From positions 159,702,290-159,766,289 of the forward strand of contig CM073885.1 of the NCBI GenBank assembly GCA_037176705.1: a DNA stretch of 64,000 nucleotides, written 5' to 3'. The translations under genes were made by a program, and so were the position numbers. The notes under the pieces are model-generated. The model had not been told where the DNA came from, made no database searches, and was given only the letters and a program-made list of their open reading frames with translations. How positions within the stretch are numbered: position 1 is the stretch's first letter; each line of letters starts with the position of its first letter. Origin of the DNA: Molossus alvarezi (Eukaryota; Chordata; Mammalia; Chiroptera; Molossidae). Shown piece by piece: positions 11,611-23,042 of the stretch.

Positions 11611-13517
11611 CTTAATTGAACTGATAAATCTAGTGGCCCATCAATTATGGTGTCAATCAAACAGGGGGAAGAGCATAGATCAGTCACAATCCAAAGGGTG
11701 AAAACAAAGCACACCCAGAATGGGAGTTGTCCTCTTCCTCCTCCTGTGGGAAGAGAAAAACATTGTGAAATTTGAGGAACTCTTTAGCAAAGAAAATAAT
11801 GAGGCATAAATCCTGCCTGCTGATAGTGAGAAGCCAGGCTCAGGAAGTAACATCATTAACCAAAGGATCTTTGGGTGCTAGGAACAGAGATTAATGGCCC
11901 CAACATGACAGTGCTATGTGGCTTGGAAAGAGTTTGCAGAGTTGGTTTCCACTCTTAGGGAGAGTGATTTGCAGAAACTGGAAACTATTTTGGTGACTAT
12001 TATCCTTGTTTTTCCAGTTCCCTTTGCTCAGCAGCCAGCTCAGGGAGGAAGGAGAGTTGTTTATAATCTTTTCTCTTTAGACTTTGGAACCTGAAACTGT
12101 TAACAGGGCAGTTGGTGTTGCTGGCTTTCCTCTAAGGCGGGAGGGCGGGAGGGTGGGTGGCTAATGTTACAATTTATGGAGTGCTTATCAACACACTTCA
12201 GCTTGCAGATGGCTCTGAGCAAAGAACTTTATTCTTATCCCAGACAATTCTCTTCCACTGCCTTTTGTGGGTCTGGGATATTGACATGGGCACAGCACTG
12301 CTGTCACACACTTGGAATGAGAAGAACAAAACTCTTGCAGACGGCCCTTTGGAAGCTGGCTCCTGTCACCTCTGCAGATGTCTGTCACATCTCTCTCACT
12401 GTTTTAAATCCCACATACTTCCCAGAACACAGGAGAATTAAACAGGAGGACCAGCGACTCCTTAGGACTCACACAGCCTTCCAATGAGGACTGCTGCAAT
12501 TATTATTTTTTAAGTCTAAAATAGAGAAGTAGAGAAAGGCAGAAATCCACTGATTATTCAGTAACCAATTGAAGTACAAATAGACAAGGATTGGTGGCTG
12601 GAAGAATATACCAGTCAGCTGAGTTAGAAAATCAAAATTTAAGAAATTTGGAAAGATGTTTCAATCTTGCTTGACTCAATCTATCTTTTCCTCCTAGAAA
12701 TGCCCTCCCAACTGCCTCAGGTAGTTGCCCTGAATGTGGAAAGCTGGGAGAGCTGTTTCTGAGAGCCCGGTGAGGAGCCAGCTGCTGCTCTGGTATCTGA
12801 GTGACTCACATTGCTGTCCGTCTGCGCAGATCTCCACCGGTGTCAAGCCAGGATGCTGCATAATCACGTCAAGCTGAAATGGACAAGAGGCTTTGTTCTC
12901 TGCTTCCTAGGAGAGAGAGAGAAAAAAGACTGGAATTGTTTAAATCATCTTTCTCCTGCCAAGCTCTCTTTTAAAGGATTCAAGAGTAAATAGCAGAGGT
13001 AAGAAATTAATGGCTTTGAAAGGGGTGGAGGAAATGTGGGAGGGAGACTTCACAGAAAATACAGCCTTGGGAGTGTGCAACCTAAGACACAGGGCTGACT
13101 GCCTTTTTAATAGTTATTTAGATGAGGTTGATTTCCAATATAGAAACACATTTCCAGGGAGGACTGACCCCAGGTTGACCCCCATTTTTCATACTCTGTG
13201 TCTACACTTGGATCACCCAAGGAAGTCCAGATCTCCTATAGCCTTAAATGGAGGGATCCGTACATTTACATCAAAAAAAATTTGAGCAATGGTAATAACA
13301 ACATACCTTAGCACTACATACAGCCCTCACCCCATGGTGCTGGAAAGAGGAAGGAGGAAAAAGTGTACCACCCAGATCTGCATGTTTAAATGGGGTGCAT
13401 TTATTAAGTCCAATTTAAAGTGAATTTTACCCCATTACATAGTCCATTCAGGAGGTGGGAGATCTGGGAATACCTTTTTTACAATTTCCCACAAGCTTTC
13501 TCTTCCCCATTTTCACT

Positions 13518-13518
<1 letters not shown>
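11611..13518. other. Unique-looking sequence, nothing recognised
   Basis: No SINE, L1 or convincing exon seen. The longest frames (for example 12157-12441 and 13010-13285) are short, overlap one another and show no known domain. A G-rich 'gggagggcgggagggtgggtgg' lies near 12140. Confidence 0.5.

Positions 13519-13550
<32 letters not shown>
13519..13550. repeat. (TG)n microsatellite
   Basis: Sixteen uninterrupted TG units, followed by an alternating purine-pyrimidine stretch (acgcatgcgcacac) that could extend a Z-DNA-prone region. Confidence 0.97.
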
Positions 13551-13553
<3 letters not shown>

Positions 13554-13979
13554 CATGCGCACACAAGCATTGGACAGGAGCATGGCTAACCTCTGCCTGT
13601 CAGAAGAGAAACCTCTTTCTCATTAGACTTCAGTCTCTTCTTGCCCTCCCCCAGATCCCTCTGTCCTTTTCTCCCCTCTGCTCCTCCCCTTCAGATCCCA
13701 CTCTTCTGGCTGGTGAAGGCGACCCTTCAGCTCTGTGAGCTCCCTGCTGAAGGGGTGTCAATCCTGGACAAGTCGAGGAGGGACAAGGGGAAGAAGACTG
13801 CACCGTGGTCTGCCTCAGGAAACGGCATCTGCAGAATAAGAGACCTTCCCGCAGTTCCCAGAGTGCCAGTCCTGTGGGCAGCTCCTTTATGCTCCATGTG
13901 AAGAGAGTGTATGACGCACTACTGCTGTTACTGCTGCTGCTACTGATGCCTGTCCTTGTAATTCCCTTTATATTCTGTT
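13551..13979. other. Unique-looking sequence
   Basis: No element or gene recognised. A short CTG-like run (ctgctgttactgctgctgctactgatg) lies near 13922. Confidence 0.5.
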
Positions 13980-14150
13980 CCAGTCACTGTGCCGAGTACT
14001 GTACTTGTATTATCTCCTTTAACGCTCACAATTCCATCTAAGTGGGTCCGTTATTATTCTCATATGATGATATTGATGTTTGGAGGACTGAACTGACTTG
14101 CATGAGGCCACATGGCTGATAAGGAGCAGAGGTGTAATAAGAGATGCTGA
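13980..14150 (-). mobile_element. MIR SINE fragment
   Basis: The order 'cactgtgccgagtactgtact...tattatctcctttaacgctcacaa', 'gttattattctcat' and 'gaactgacttgcatgaggccacatggctgataaggagcagag' follows the reverse complement of the mammalian MIR consensus. Strongly diverged, hence old. Confidence 0.8.
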
Positions 14151-14816
14151 GTGAGTCTAAACTAAGGCTTCCCATATGTTGTGGGGAAAGAAGCTGGTTA
14201 GGGCTTGCCTCTGCAGATAGGGCATTTGAAATCGTTTTGTCATGGTGAGCTAAAGGATAGCCAATTTCCCTGGCTTAGAACACTTCCTTGTCCCCTGTTG
14301 TGCTTCCATGACACACAGGCTCCTTCATCATGCTGACAAAGGCCTCAGGACTGGACCCCTGCTTCCTGTCCAGCCCTCTCTCTCTCACACTCCCTGCTCT
14401 GTCCTCTGTGTTCTAGCCAAATCTGGGCAAAATCTGCCCAGAAATCCACAGGTGGTGGAACTCACCGAACTGATGGCTTTGCAGTTCTGTGTGTGCGGTG
14501 CAGTCTGCAGCCCTCCCATCAAACAGACTGTAAACTCCTGGTGGTGTGGGATGATGGAAAGCTGGGAAAATTCTGAGGCAAGAGGAATAAGGAAACTGAG
14601 GCAGGGAATTAAACAGAGCCAAAACGCTTTGAAGACTGCCTGTAGCAGGGCCCTACTTTGAGAACAAGGTTAAAACTTGAGAAGGAATCTAAACCCACTT
14701 CATGCAAAGCATCCTGAAATTGTTACAACAGCAGGGAGGAAGAGAAAAGAGGAGTATAGACAAAGAAGCCAGATGCTCCCCATAAATTGTGGGGAAGCAA
14801 TATAAAGAAAAGGGGA
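14151..14816. other. Unique-looking sequence
   Basis: A frame at 14308-14661 (117 codons) has no recognisable domain and no splice or promoter context that I can support. Left unassigned. Confidence 0.5.
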
Positions 14817-15083
14817 ACCCTGGACCATTTGGCTCAGCAGTTAGAGCATCACGGATCAATAAGTCATGGGTTTGGTTCAGGTAAAGGGCACTTACCTCGG
14901 TTGCAGTTTGTCCCTGGCCCTGGTTGGGGTCATGCAGGAGGCAGCCACTCAATGTGTCCCTTTCATGTTGGTGTTTCTTTCTCTCCCCCGCCCCCCACCC
15001 CCGTCCCTCCCTCCCTCCCTCCCACTCTATCTGAACAAAAATGGAAAAATATCCTCTGGTGAGAATTAAAAAAAGAAAAAGAA
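14817..15083 (+). mobile_element. Ves SINE (long form)
   Basis: Head 'CCTGGACCATTTGGCTCAGC', C-rich pyrimidine stretch and 'ATCCTCTGGTGAGAAT' tail followed by (GAAAAA)n. Flanks 'aagaaaagggga' (about 14805) and 'aagaaaaaggga' (about 15085) form an approximate TSD. Confidence 0.92.
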
Positions 15084-16414
15084 AAAGAAAAAGGGAGGCT
15101 TTTAGAGTTAATTTGTACCAGGATATCTAGGAACTTCTTAAAAAACTTATAGACAGAAGGTTATATAAGGCAGAAACCACCCACCCCAGTTGCTCTTCAT
15201 CCGTCTGTGCTTCATAAGCCAAATGTATAGGTTTGCTCATCTTGTTTCATTATTAAATGTATATGTTTTAATGTTTTCATAAATTAACTTGCCTTAATGG
15301 TTTAATAAGTACACTATACAACACAATCAAGGTCTCTCCTATAAATTTATTTATATGAGAAGACAGGGATCAAGGTTGGAGGCAGCCTGCTCCCCCTGAC
15401 TCGGGGCTGTCTAACAACAGCTCTGGGGTGTCTGTGAGAGGGCCTGTCACACTGGAAAGCAAAGGACTTGCCTTCAGTGAATAAACTCATCATTAACCAC
15501 TCACTGCTGCTGAGGGTGCAACGGGGTGAGGCACAAACATGCGATGAGCTACTTGACCTCTCCGAGTAACAGTCTAGCTCTGTCATTGATGGAGGAAGTG
15601 ACCGTTGCTAGGGCAACACCTGAAAGAGACCTTTAACCCAGATTGAAGACTGGGGAGGAATGAGGAATGGAGACTTTTAGGATGGATTAGAGTTGCTCAG
15701 GTACAGAACAGCAGTGGCTGGAGACAGGAGGACTCCAGGCTGAGGACTAGCACACAGCAAACTGGATTTAGATGGTGCTTGGCTGGCTGCAGAAACTGCA
15801 AGAAGTCCTGTGAGGCTGGAATTACCAGGGGAGGCCTGTGGAGTGTGGAGCAATGAGGCTGGAAAGGAAGGGAAAGAGCACAGATGTTCTCAACCAGAGT
15901 TTACACTCTGCCCAGTAGACATTGGGCCAATTTTAACATTAAAATGTCTTAAGCAGAGGAGTGAATCACCAGGTCAGCCTTTTTGTTCTCTATTTTGTTT
16001 GCATTTTCCTATAAGCTATTAAATACACACCTCTGTACATGGACTTAAAGATACAGAAGCTTAATGTAGCTAGATTGCCCAAGGGAGAGTCGATTTGTAA
16101 ATCCCCCCCACCCCAGCTCTAGGTAGAAAGAGGCCTGGAAGTTGCATGCAGGGCAGTGGGAGGAATCCTCTCCAGGAGCCAGGGCATCTGCCCTGGGAGA
16201 CCATACTGCCTGGAGGTGGACACACTCAGCCCTTTCGTGATTAGTTCAGTAAGGAAAGCTGCGGGAATGGAGGTGGGCCCTGAGGACACTGCTTCAACAG
16301 GGTAAAATAATGACCTTGTTGCAAGTGCTCCTTCACCAGCCTTTTCCATAGGGGCAAAGAAGAGCAGGAAGAGCTCTGGGTCCCAAGGAAGGCAATGTGT
16401 TAATAACACCAACA
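15084..16414. other. Unique-looking sequence
   Basis: No mobile element or gene recognised. Frames such as 15347-15586(-) and 16119-16415(-) are short and carry no family signature. Confidence 0.5.
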
Positions 16415-16605
16415 CTTATACAGAACTGATTATGTGGCAGGCACAGTCCTAGGGACCCTAATATATATGAGCTCATTTCATGCTACCCATGACCCTGTGA
16501 CTGAGGGACCCTCACTAACCTCAGTCCCCAGTAAAGAAACTGATGCTTAAATAACTGCCCAGCTTGCCAAGCTGATGAGTAGCAGTCTGGGATTCAAGCC
16601 CTATG
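16415..16605 (-). mobile_element. MIR SINE fragment
   Basis: 'gtggcaggcacagtcctagggacc', 'tgagctcatttcatgctac' and 'aactgcccagcttgcc...gtagcagtctgggattcaagccc' match the reverse MIR layout. Confidence 0.82.
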
Positions 16606-16949
16606 CTCACAGAGCCTACTATGCCTTTTAGACCCCCAGCCCAGCTTGTTGCCTGGGCTGCAGCTGTGAGGGAACTGGAGACATTGCTCCCCTTTACCTG
16701 GTCTCAGATCCAGCCCTCCCAGCTGGGCCACAGCCCTGACATCAGTCCCCACACAGCTGCAGTAGAAGGGCTCTTATTCCCTTGTAGAAGTGAGGCTCTG
16801 GTCCCAGCTCTGGTAACAACCTGCATCCTGGGCTGGGGGAAAGAAAAGCTCTTCCCAGTTTTATGGATAAATCACTCACACCCTCTTCCAGGTTCTCTTT
16901 CCAAATGTCACCTCCTCCTAGAAGCCTTCCCTGAATGTTCATCTAAAAG

Positions 16950-16950
<1 letters not shown>

Positions 16951-16985
<35 letters not shown>
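16951..16985. repeat. (AC)n microsatellite
   Basis: About 17 AC units inside the L2 remnant. Confidence 0.97.
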
Positions 16986-16987
<2 letters not shown>

Positions 16988-17168
16988 CTCTTTGTTCCCT
17001 GACCCTGTTTAATTTTATTTCACACCTATCACTAGCTGAATTTGCATGGTCTACTATTTATTTAATTGGTTACATTGTTCTTGTCTGTTTCTCTTACTGA
17101 AATAGTATAATGATATAAGTAATATATGTTTATGTGGATAAATTATTACATGTAAATAATATATATAT

Positions 17169-17170
<2 letters not shown>

Positions 17171-17236
<66 letters not shown>
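17171..17236. repeat. Compound (TG)n(TA)n microsatellite
   Basis: About 15 TG units run directly into about 18 TA units. It lies inside the L2 remnant and is likely to vary in length and to melt easily. Confidence 0.97.
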
Positions 17237-17239
<3 letters not shown>

Positions 17240-17320
17240 GTCATAATGGCAGGGACCTGGTCTTCCACTACTGTAGTCCTAGCTCCTAGATCATTGTCTG
17301 GCAACAAAAGGAGGTTACTC

Positions 17321-17965
17321 CAGAAATATTTTTAAACTTGATTAGGTAATAGAAAGGTGAGCAAAATGATATCGACCAACTTCCCAGCCTCATCTCTGCT
17401 AGGACTGCTGTTCACCATGGAGCCCGAGTCCTGTCCCTTCTCACCTCTTATTCTCTTACTTCCACTTCTACAAGCTCTACTGAGCAAAAGCAAAGCAGAC
17501 CAGAAAAACAAAAGCACAAGTTCGTTTGGAGTCCCTCCCACCTAGTGTTCCTCCTCACCCCGTGCCCTGTGAGTCTGCTGCCTCCCTGGACTGGCCTCTC
17601 TCGGTAGGAGAGCCGAGCGTGGCTCTGGGCAGGGCGGTCTCTGTGATTTTGCTCGTGGCTCCCATGGAAGTGGCCGCTACCACCCACAGACTTTCCTTCC
17701 TCGGGGAGGTCCGCTCTGTGATTCCAGCAGCACGTGGAGCGATGGCTCCGCCCTGTGTGGTCTGTCCAGCTCACTGTTAGCGGGTGGGAGGGGAGTGAGC
17801 ACCGAGCTGCTTGATTCCCACAGCAGCTCCTCAGTCACGTGGCAGAACAAGTGGAGTGACTGGGGCTGAACGTCCTTCAGAGCCTCATGCAGCCACTCCG
17901 TGAATCAAACATAATAGAGATCAGAGAAAATGTCATCAACCCGACCACTTTCAAAAAGATACTGG
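17321..17965. other. Unique-looking, GC-richer sequence
   Basis: Frames are open on both strands (17448-17774 minus, 17526-17780 plus), but I recognise no protein family. 17540-17780 is richer in CpG than its surroundings. Confidence 0.45.
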
Positions 17966-18030
17966 ATTGTGGGTGCTTACAGGAGGCAACCAATCGATGT
18001 TTCTCTCTCACCTCAATATTTCTCTTCTCA
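17966..18030 (+). mobile_element. Ves SINE fragment (middle part only)
   Basis: Only the 'gtgggtgcttacaggaggcaaccaatcgatgtttctctctcac' part is present, with no tRNA head and no tail. Its right edge meets the truncated end of the QRICH1 retrocopy directly. Confidence 0.8.
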
Positions 18031-19856
18031 AGCACAGGAAAATGTAGCAGAGTATGTCTGGATCATAGGGTTCACCTTCTCCCTTTTGAGCTTCCCTGTC
18101 ATTAGACAGAGCCCATAATTCAACTTGGCCACAGCAGAAGAGATGGTATCTTCCTAGAATCACAGAAGCTGGTGTCTCCCAGTGGGCACCAGTCTGTTCT
18201 GAGCATCCTTCTCTAGCTCAGTGTTCTTGGTCTGGGCCCAGTTTTTTCATACTTCAAGTCCTTCTTCTGGCTTCAGAGAATTTGGAAGCAGAAGTTCTGG
18301 GGAAGGCTGTGGCGGGGACTATGGTTCAACTTCAGCAACCCGACAGCTTGAGCTGAACCAGGAACCTGGAGCTGTTGCTGCTGTGGTGGTGGTGGTGATG
18401 TCTGTTCCCAGGGGGTCTGTTGTGGCTACTGCTGAGGGTCCCATATGTGGACAGTCTGAGCTGTATTCTGGTATGTGCCTGCCGAAGCCTGCACAGCCAC
18501 TGGGATGGGGATGTTGCCATTCATGAACTGTGCTGGAAAGAGAGAGTTTGCAAGGGTCTGTACTACCTCTTCAAGGGAGTTTTTCACTACAGATGTGCCC
18601 ACCATCTTCTCCTTGGCATCTTCCAGCTTTAGAGCTGCCAGGCCCATGGGTGAGCCACTGACATGAACTGTGTTGTAGACTTCCTGGAGAAAGGCAGTGT
18701 GGGTAATGCCCTGCTGCTGAGAGTCCCCCAGGGCCTGGGCAGAGTAAACAGGACTGGTCCAGGTTTCTCCTGTAGGGCTAGTAGTGGGCCTAGTGGCACT
18801 GTACAGGTGAGCACTGCCCACTGTCAGTAAGTCTGGCCTCAAAGATGCATAACTGTGCTGCTGGCCATGTGGAATGGCCTGCACAGTGGCCACCGGCTGC
18901 CCTGAGATGGTGTAGGACACAGGGGGTGGCATGTCCACTTTGCACTTCTTTACAAGCTGGAACCAACCTACCACTCCCTTTCCTGTGGGGAGCCCTGCTG
19001 GGACGGTGGTGGGGAAAGGGCACCCATGGTCTGGGGCTGGATCTGCTGACCCTCAGCCACCAGTTGAGCCTGGATCTGCTGATGTGGGATGTGTTCCTTC
19101 AGAATCTCTGCAGCTCAGATCTGCTGGGCTGACTGCATGTCCTGCACCTGGATCTGGGCTGCCTGCAGCTGCGAGGGGCTGGGGCTCTGCAAAGATGGGT
19201 TCTGGATGCCGGCTGCGGCACTTGGCCTTGGATCTGCACCTGGACCTGGGAGAGCTGCTCTGCAGGCTGGTGAACTGTGAGCTGTGGGGAGAGCTGCTGG
19301 GCTGATGCCCGCTGTGGAGACTGCTGGACTTGCACCTGGACCAGAACCTGCTGCAGCTATTGAACATGGATCTGCTGTTCTTGTCAAGTTTGTGGCTGAA
19401 CACTGGTGGTGACTGGACAGCAAGTTTCAGCACAGACCCAGGCTCTTCAGTGCTGCCTGTGTACATGCAGTCGCCACCTGTTGGTGTACGGTGGTAGTGG
19501 GAGCCTCTGCTGCGACTCCTGAAGGGCTTCTGGACCCTTAGAGGCTGGTGAGCCCCGAAATCCCTTCATCCTGTGTTGTGGGACAGACTGCGCCTTCACT
19601 CTGATGTACTCTTCAAAGAAGATGGTGTTCTCTAGAGAATGATTCATATTGTAGAGCCCTTAGGGTTCCAGTCACCATGTTGCATGTATTTCTGCTGCTT
19701 GTGCTGAGTTCTTAAGACTTGTAACATTCCCACGACGCTGCTGCGGCCGCTGCCCCTCTACCCACTGGCCCTGCGTTGTTCGCTGGGGCCTTTCTGTCCT
19801 CCCTACCCCAGGACCCACAGGATTTCCCCTCTCGGGTCCCTGGGTGCCATCTTACA
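18031..19856 (-). pseudogene. QRICH1: QRICH1 processed pseudogene, 3'-truncated
   Basis: Read on the minus strand, a GC-rich 5'UTR (from about 19856) leads to an ATG at 19647 and the QRICH1 start [20 protein letters not shown]. The glutamine-rich middle (VQQSP...LTVHQP...VQVQIQGQ) follows at about 19335-19100, then '[14 protein letters not shown]' and '[20 protein letters not shown]' (18974-18426), then traces of the C-terminal domain start (near 18300-18040). No introns are present, and there are several frameshifts and stops. It breaks off at about 18031 within the codons for the YYIFLC region, so the last third of the coding sequence, the 3'UTR and the poly-A are missing. QRICH1 is a glutamine-rich nuclear protein. 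This is a dead retrocopy; the parent gene must lie elsewhere. Confidence 0.93.
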
Positions 19857-20222
19857 ATTTCCCACAGTTTTTTAAAATAATGCAACAGGGACCATATTCA
19901 GATATATTTATATTGTCAACATGGATTGAAAAGGGTCTCAGAAACGGTTTCTAGGTCCTACTTCCTGCTCCGCCACTAATGATGTCTGCAATGTTAAACT
20001 ACTCAGTGATCCTCTCTCTACACCCTAGGTTTTCCATTGATGAAAGAATTCTAGGGTCCCTCTCAGTTCTAACCTGCTATGTGTCACCCAGCACATCTAA
20101 TTAGCCTCTCTTCTCCTTTGCCTTGTGAAATGGGTTGATTCAGGAAGTGTGCCCTGTCTGCTTACTTCCCTACATCTATTGTGTGTAAGATAGATGGCTA
20201 GTGAACTCTTTGTGTTCGAGAG
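19857..20222. other. Unique-looking sequence
   Basis: AT-rich to mixed DNA with no recognised element or gene. Confidence 0.5.
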
Positions 20223-20230
20223 TGGTTCAG

Positions 20231-20420
20231 TTCAACTGGTGATGTTTAGTGGTTGAGCGTCAACCCATGCACCAAGAGGTCACAGGTTCAGTTCCCAGTG
20301 GGGGGGTGGGATGCAAGAGGTGGCCAATCAATGTTTTCTCTCATCAATGTTTCTATCCCTCTCTCCCTCTCCCTTCCTCTCTCTCTAAAAATCAATAAAG
20401 AAAAAAATATTTTTAAAAAA
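20231..20420 (+). mobile_element. Ves SINE (short form), internally deleted
   Basis: It contains 'CCCATGCACCAAGAGGTCACAGGTTC' and the CTCT/AATAAAG end but lacks about 30 bp between the B box and 'cagtgggggg'. TSD TGGTTCAG at 20223-20230 and 20421-20428. Confidence 0.9.
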
Positions 20421-20510
20421 TGGTTCAGAATTACTATTCATGAAACTCTTTGATAATTTAGCTATTATAATTTTAGAAAGCCTAATACTTCATCATAAAA
20501 AGTTAGCTAA

Positions 20511-20747
20511 GCCCTGGCTGGTTCAGCTCAGTGGTTGGAGCATCAGCCTGCAGACCAAAGAGTTGCGAATTTGATTCTGGTCAAGGTCACCTACCTTGGT
20601 TGCAGTTTGGTCCTCAGCCCTGGTCAGGGCCATGCGGGAGGCAACCAATTAATGTCTTTTTCACATCAATGTTTCTCTCTCCCTTTCTTTCTCCCTCCCA
20701 TTCTGTCTGAAAATAAATGAAAAAAATCCTCGGGTGGGGATTTAATT
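20511..20747 (+). mobile_element. Ves SINE (long form)
   Basis: Head 'GCCCTGGCTGGTTCAGCTCAG', tail 'ATCCTCGGGTGGGGAT'. It is followed immediately by an opposite-strand short-form SINE, so the two form a tail-to-tail pair. Confidence 0.93.
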
Positions 20748-20958
20748 CTTTTTTTTCTGTACTGATTTTTAGAGAGAGAAGAAGGGAGAGGAAGAGAGAG
20801 CTAGAAACATTGACAAGAGCGAAACATCAGTTGGCCGCCTCCTACATGCCCCCCACTAGGGATCTGGCCCACAACCTGGGCATGTCTGACTGGGAATCAA
20901 ACCGGTTACCTCTTGGTACATGGGTTGACATTCAACCACTGAGCCACACTGGCCGGGC
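20748..20958 (-). mobile_element. Ves SINE (short form)
   Basis: T-rich left end, GA-rich tract, 'TGCCCCCCACTAGGGATCTGGCCC', 'ACCTCTTGGTACATGGGTTGAC' and 'CACACTGGCCGGGC' head at the right. Confidence 0.93.
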
Positions 20959-21014
20959 TAGCAGACTAATTTTTAAGTTGGTGATTTTGTATGTCCCTGG
21001 AATGATGTTATATA

Positions 21015-21293
21015 CAGTCGTCCCTCACCGCTTCACGCCTCAACTTTTGTGGCTTCACTCTATCGCAGTATTTTCAAATATATTAATTAAAAAGTTGATC
21101 AAGACTGTAAAAATGATATAGCACGCGCTCGGTTATCTGAGTCAATTATACACCCCTGTATTACAATTAAAATTAAAATTACTGTACGTATGGACTGTAG
21201 TCCTATGTATTTGAGCACCCCAGAAATCCTTCAACATCAGATGCAACCACTAGAGTCTGTAACTGATTAACCATGATAAATGAGGGATGATTG
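21015..21293. mobile_element. Tigger-like (Tc1/mariner superfamily) MITE
   Basis: A 279-bp unit starts CAGTCGTCCCTCA and ends TGAGGGATGATTG, which are near-perfect inverted repeats. It is flanked by TA on both sides (21013-21014 and 21294-21295), as expected for a TA-targeting element. It has no coding capacity. Assignment to a Tigger group rests on the CAGTCGTCCCTC terminus. Confidence 0.85.
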
Positions 21294-21295
21294 TA

Positions 21296-21878
21296 TATCC
21301 AAATGGCCCTCGGCAGAAAAAAGGTTCCCCACCCCAAACACTGTGAAGAATGCACTTAATGTGCAAATGTAAAAATGAATAAGCTACATAGAAAAGTGGA
21401 TAGTTTTTCAAAATATAATGTTGAACAGGAAGAAAAACAAGTGCAAAAGAACAGTTACAAAGACACAAATGAACTCTAAATACTAGGGAGGAAGGACAGT
21501 TCAAGTGTATACGTGATCTTTTCTTTCTTAAGTTGAGTGCATGTATGTTTGTTAGATTAACTCTCCTTTTTTGTATCCCTGAAAGTTTAAAAATAAGAAG
21601 AAAAAAAAAATGAGCAAGATGCCTATTAGCCAGCTCCAAGGATAGGCCTGGGGGTGGCAGGAAAGATGCTGTGGCCAGCTTGTCACACATTCATTCCCTC
21701 AGACAGAGTTTACCTTATTTTTTAGAGTATTGATATTTTAAAAGTCAAAAGGCAGTTTGCTGGGAGGCAAAACTCAATTTTCAGAGTAACAGGACCTCTC
21801 TGGACTTGGCTGTTTTATGTGTAGAAAATAATAGTAAGAAATTTGTGAGGGGATTTATCTACCCATCTACATTTTAAG
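21296..21878. other. Unique-looking sequence
   Basis: AT-rich with short A-runs. The minus-strand frame at 21250-21690 overlaps the MITE and shows no known domain. Confidence 0.5.
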
Positions 21879-21890
21879 ACCTGGAGAGAA

Positions 21891-22103
21891 GTCTGGCCAG
21901 TGTGACCCAGTGGTTGAGCATTGACCCATGCACCAAGAGGTCACCGGTTTGATTCCCAGTCAGAACACATGCCCAGTTGTGGGTCAGATCCCCAGTGGGG
22001 GGCATGCAGGAGGCAGCCAATCAATGTTCTCTCTCATTAATGTGTTGATCTCTCCTTCTCCCTTCCTCTCTCTTTAAAATTAAAAAATTAAAAAAAAAAA
22101 AAC
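21891..22103 (+). mobile_element. Ves SINE (short form)
   Basis: Complete short-form copy. TSD ACCTG(G/A)AGAGAA at 21879-21890 and 22104-22115, one mismatch. Confidence 0.95.
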
Positions 22104-22115
22104 ACCTGAAGAGAA

Positions 22116-22589
22116 AATATTAGTAGAATACCTTCAGAATCTCAGATAAGAGGAATTAAAGATAAATACCCAAGGAATGGATGTTTAGAAAATATCTCTG
22201 TTTATTCAAGGCACAGAACTTTTAAAGATTTGGAAAAAAGAAGATTTAGAATCTTAGTTGGTGCCTACTTAGAACTAGGTTAAGAGATCTGGGTTTTCCT
22301 CTCAACCCCTGTTCTAAGATGACAAGTTTCTGATGAGTGTCCCAGAAGGCAACAATTCTGAAAACTGACCAAAAAGGCAGTGTGGCAGCGCCATCTACTG
22401 GGCCCTCAGTAACTTTACACAGACACTTGGGAAATGTCCCAAGGTAGAGAAAAAGTAGGCTGAAGGGAAGCATAAAATATAAAAATACAATGCCTCAGAT
22501 AAACTTTTATAATTGACATTTTATCTTTTAATACAATTAAAGTAATAAAGTGGAACATGTAACATAGAAATGCTGTAAAAGTATTTCAA
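22116..22589. other. Unique-looking sequence
   Basis: No element or gene recognised. Confidence 0.5.
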
Positions 22590-22602
22590 AAAGTGAGGTT
22601 TT

Positions 22603-23029
22603 AAGTGTCCATCAGTAGATGAGTGGATAAAAAAGCTGTGATACATGCCATTGGAATGCTATGCAGCTATAAGAAAGCAAGCTTTCTTATCTTTTGAGAT
22701 GGCATGGAAGGACCTGGAGAGTATTATGCTAAGTGATACAAGCCAAGCAGAGAAAGACAAATATCATAATCTCACTTATTTGTGAATTATAACGAACTAA
22801 ACAAACTGATGAACAAAACTGACCCAGAGACATAGAGATGGGGTACAGACTGACAAGCCTCAGAGGAGGAAAGTTGGGGGAGGGGAGATAAACCACAGAA
22901 CTTATATGCATGTATGCATGACCAAGGGACATAGACAACAAAGCTGGGAATGGGGAGGGGATGGGGAGGAGGTTGTCAATGGGGAAAAAAGAAGAAACTT
23001 CTGTAGCAAAAACAAATTAATTTTTTTTT
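22603..23029 (+). mobile_element. L1, strongly 5'-truncated (3'UTR only)
   Basis: About 430 bp matching the last part of the L1s at 1-3848 and 28257-34069, from 'aagtgtccatcagtagatgagtgg' to the A/T-rich tail. Perfect 13-bp TSD AAAGTGAGGTTTT at 22590-22602 and 23030-23042. Confidence 0.96.
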
Positions 23030-23042
23030 AAAGTGAGGTTTT

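Larger units (their letters stand above)
16840..17320 (+). mobile_element. L2 LINE 3' region with microsatellites
   Basis: 'ccaaatgtcacctcctcctagaagccttccctgaatgttc', then 'tatcactagctgaatttgcatggtctactatttattt', and after the microsatellites 'ggcagggacctggtcttccactactgtagtcctagctcctag...tctggcaac' follow the L2 3' consensus in order. Highly diverged. Confidence 0.75.

Noticed and set aside
17448..17774. 108-codon minus-strand frame
   Set aside because: Open frames exist on both strands of the same GC-rich stretch and neither resembles a known protein.
18426..18974. 182-codon QRICH1-like frame as a functional gene
   Set aside because: The flanking coding parts are in other frames, introns are absent and the 3' third is missing, so it is part of a processed pseudogene.
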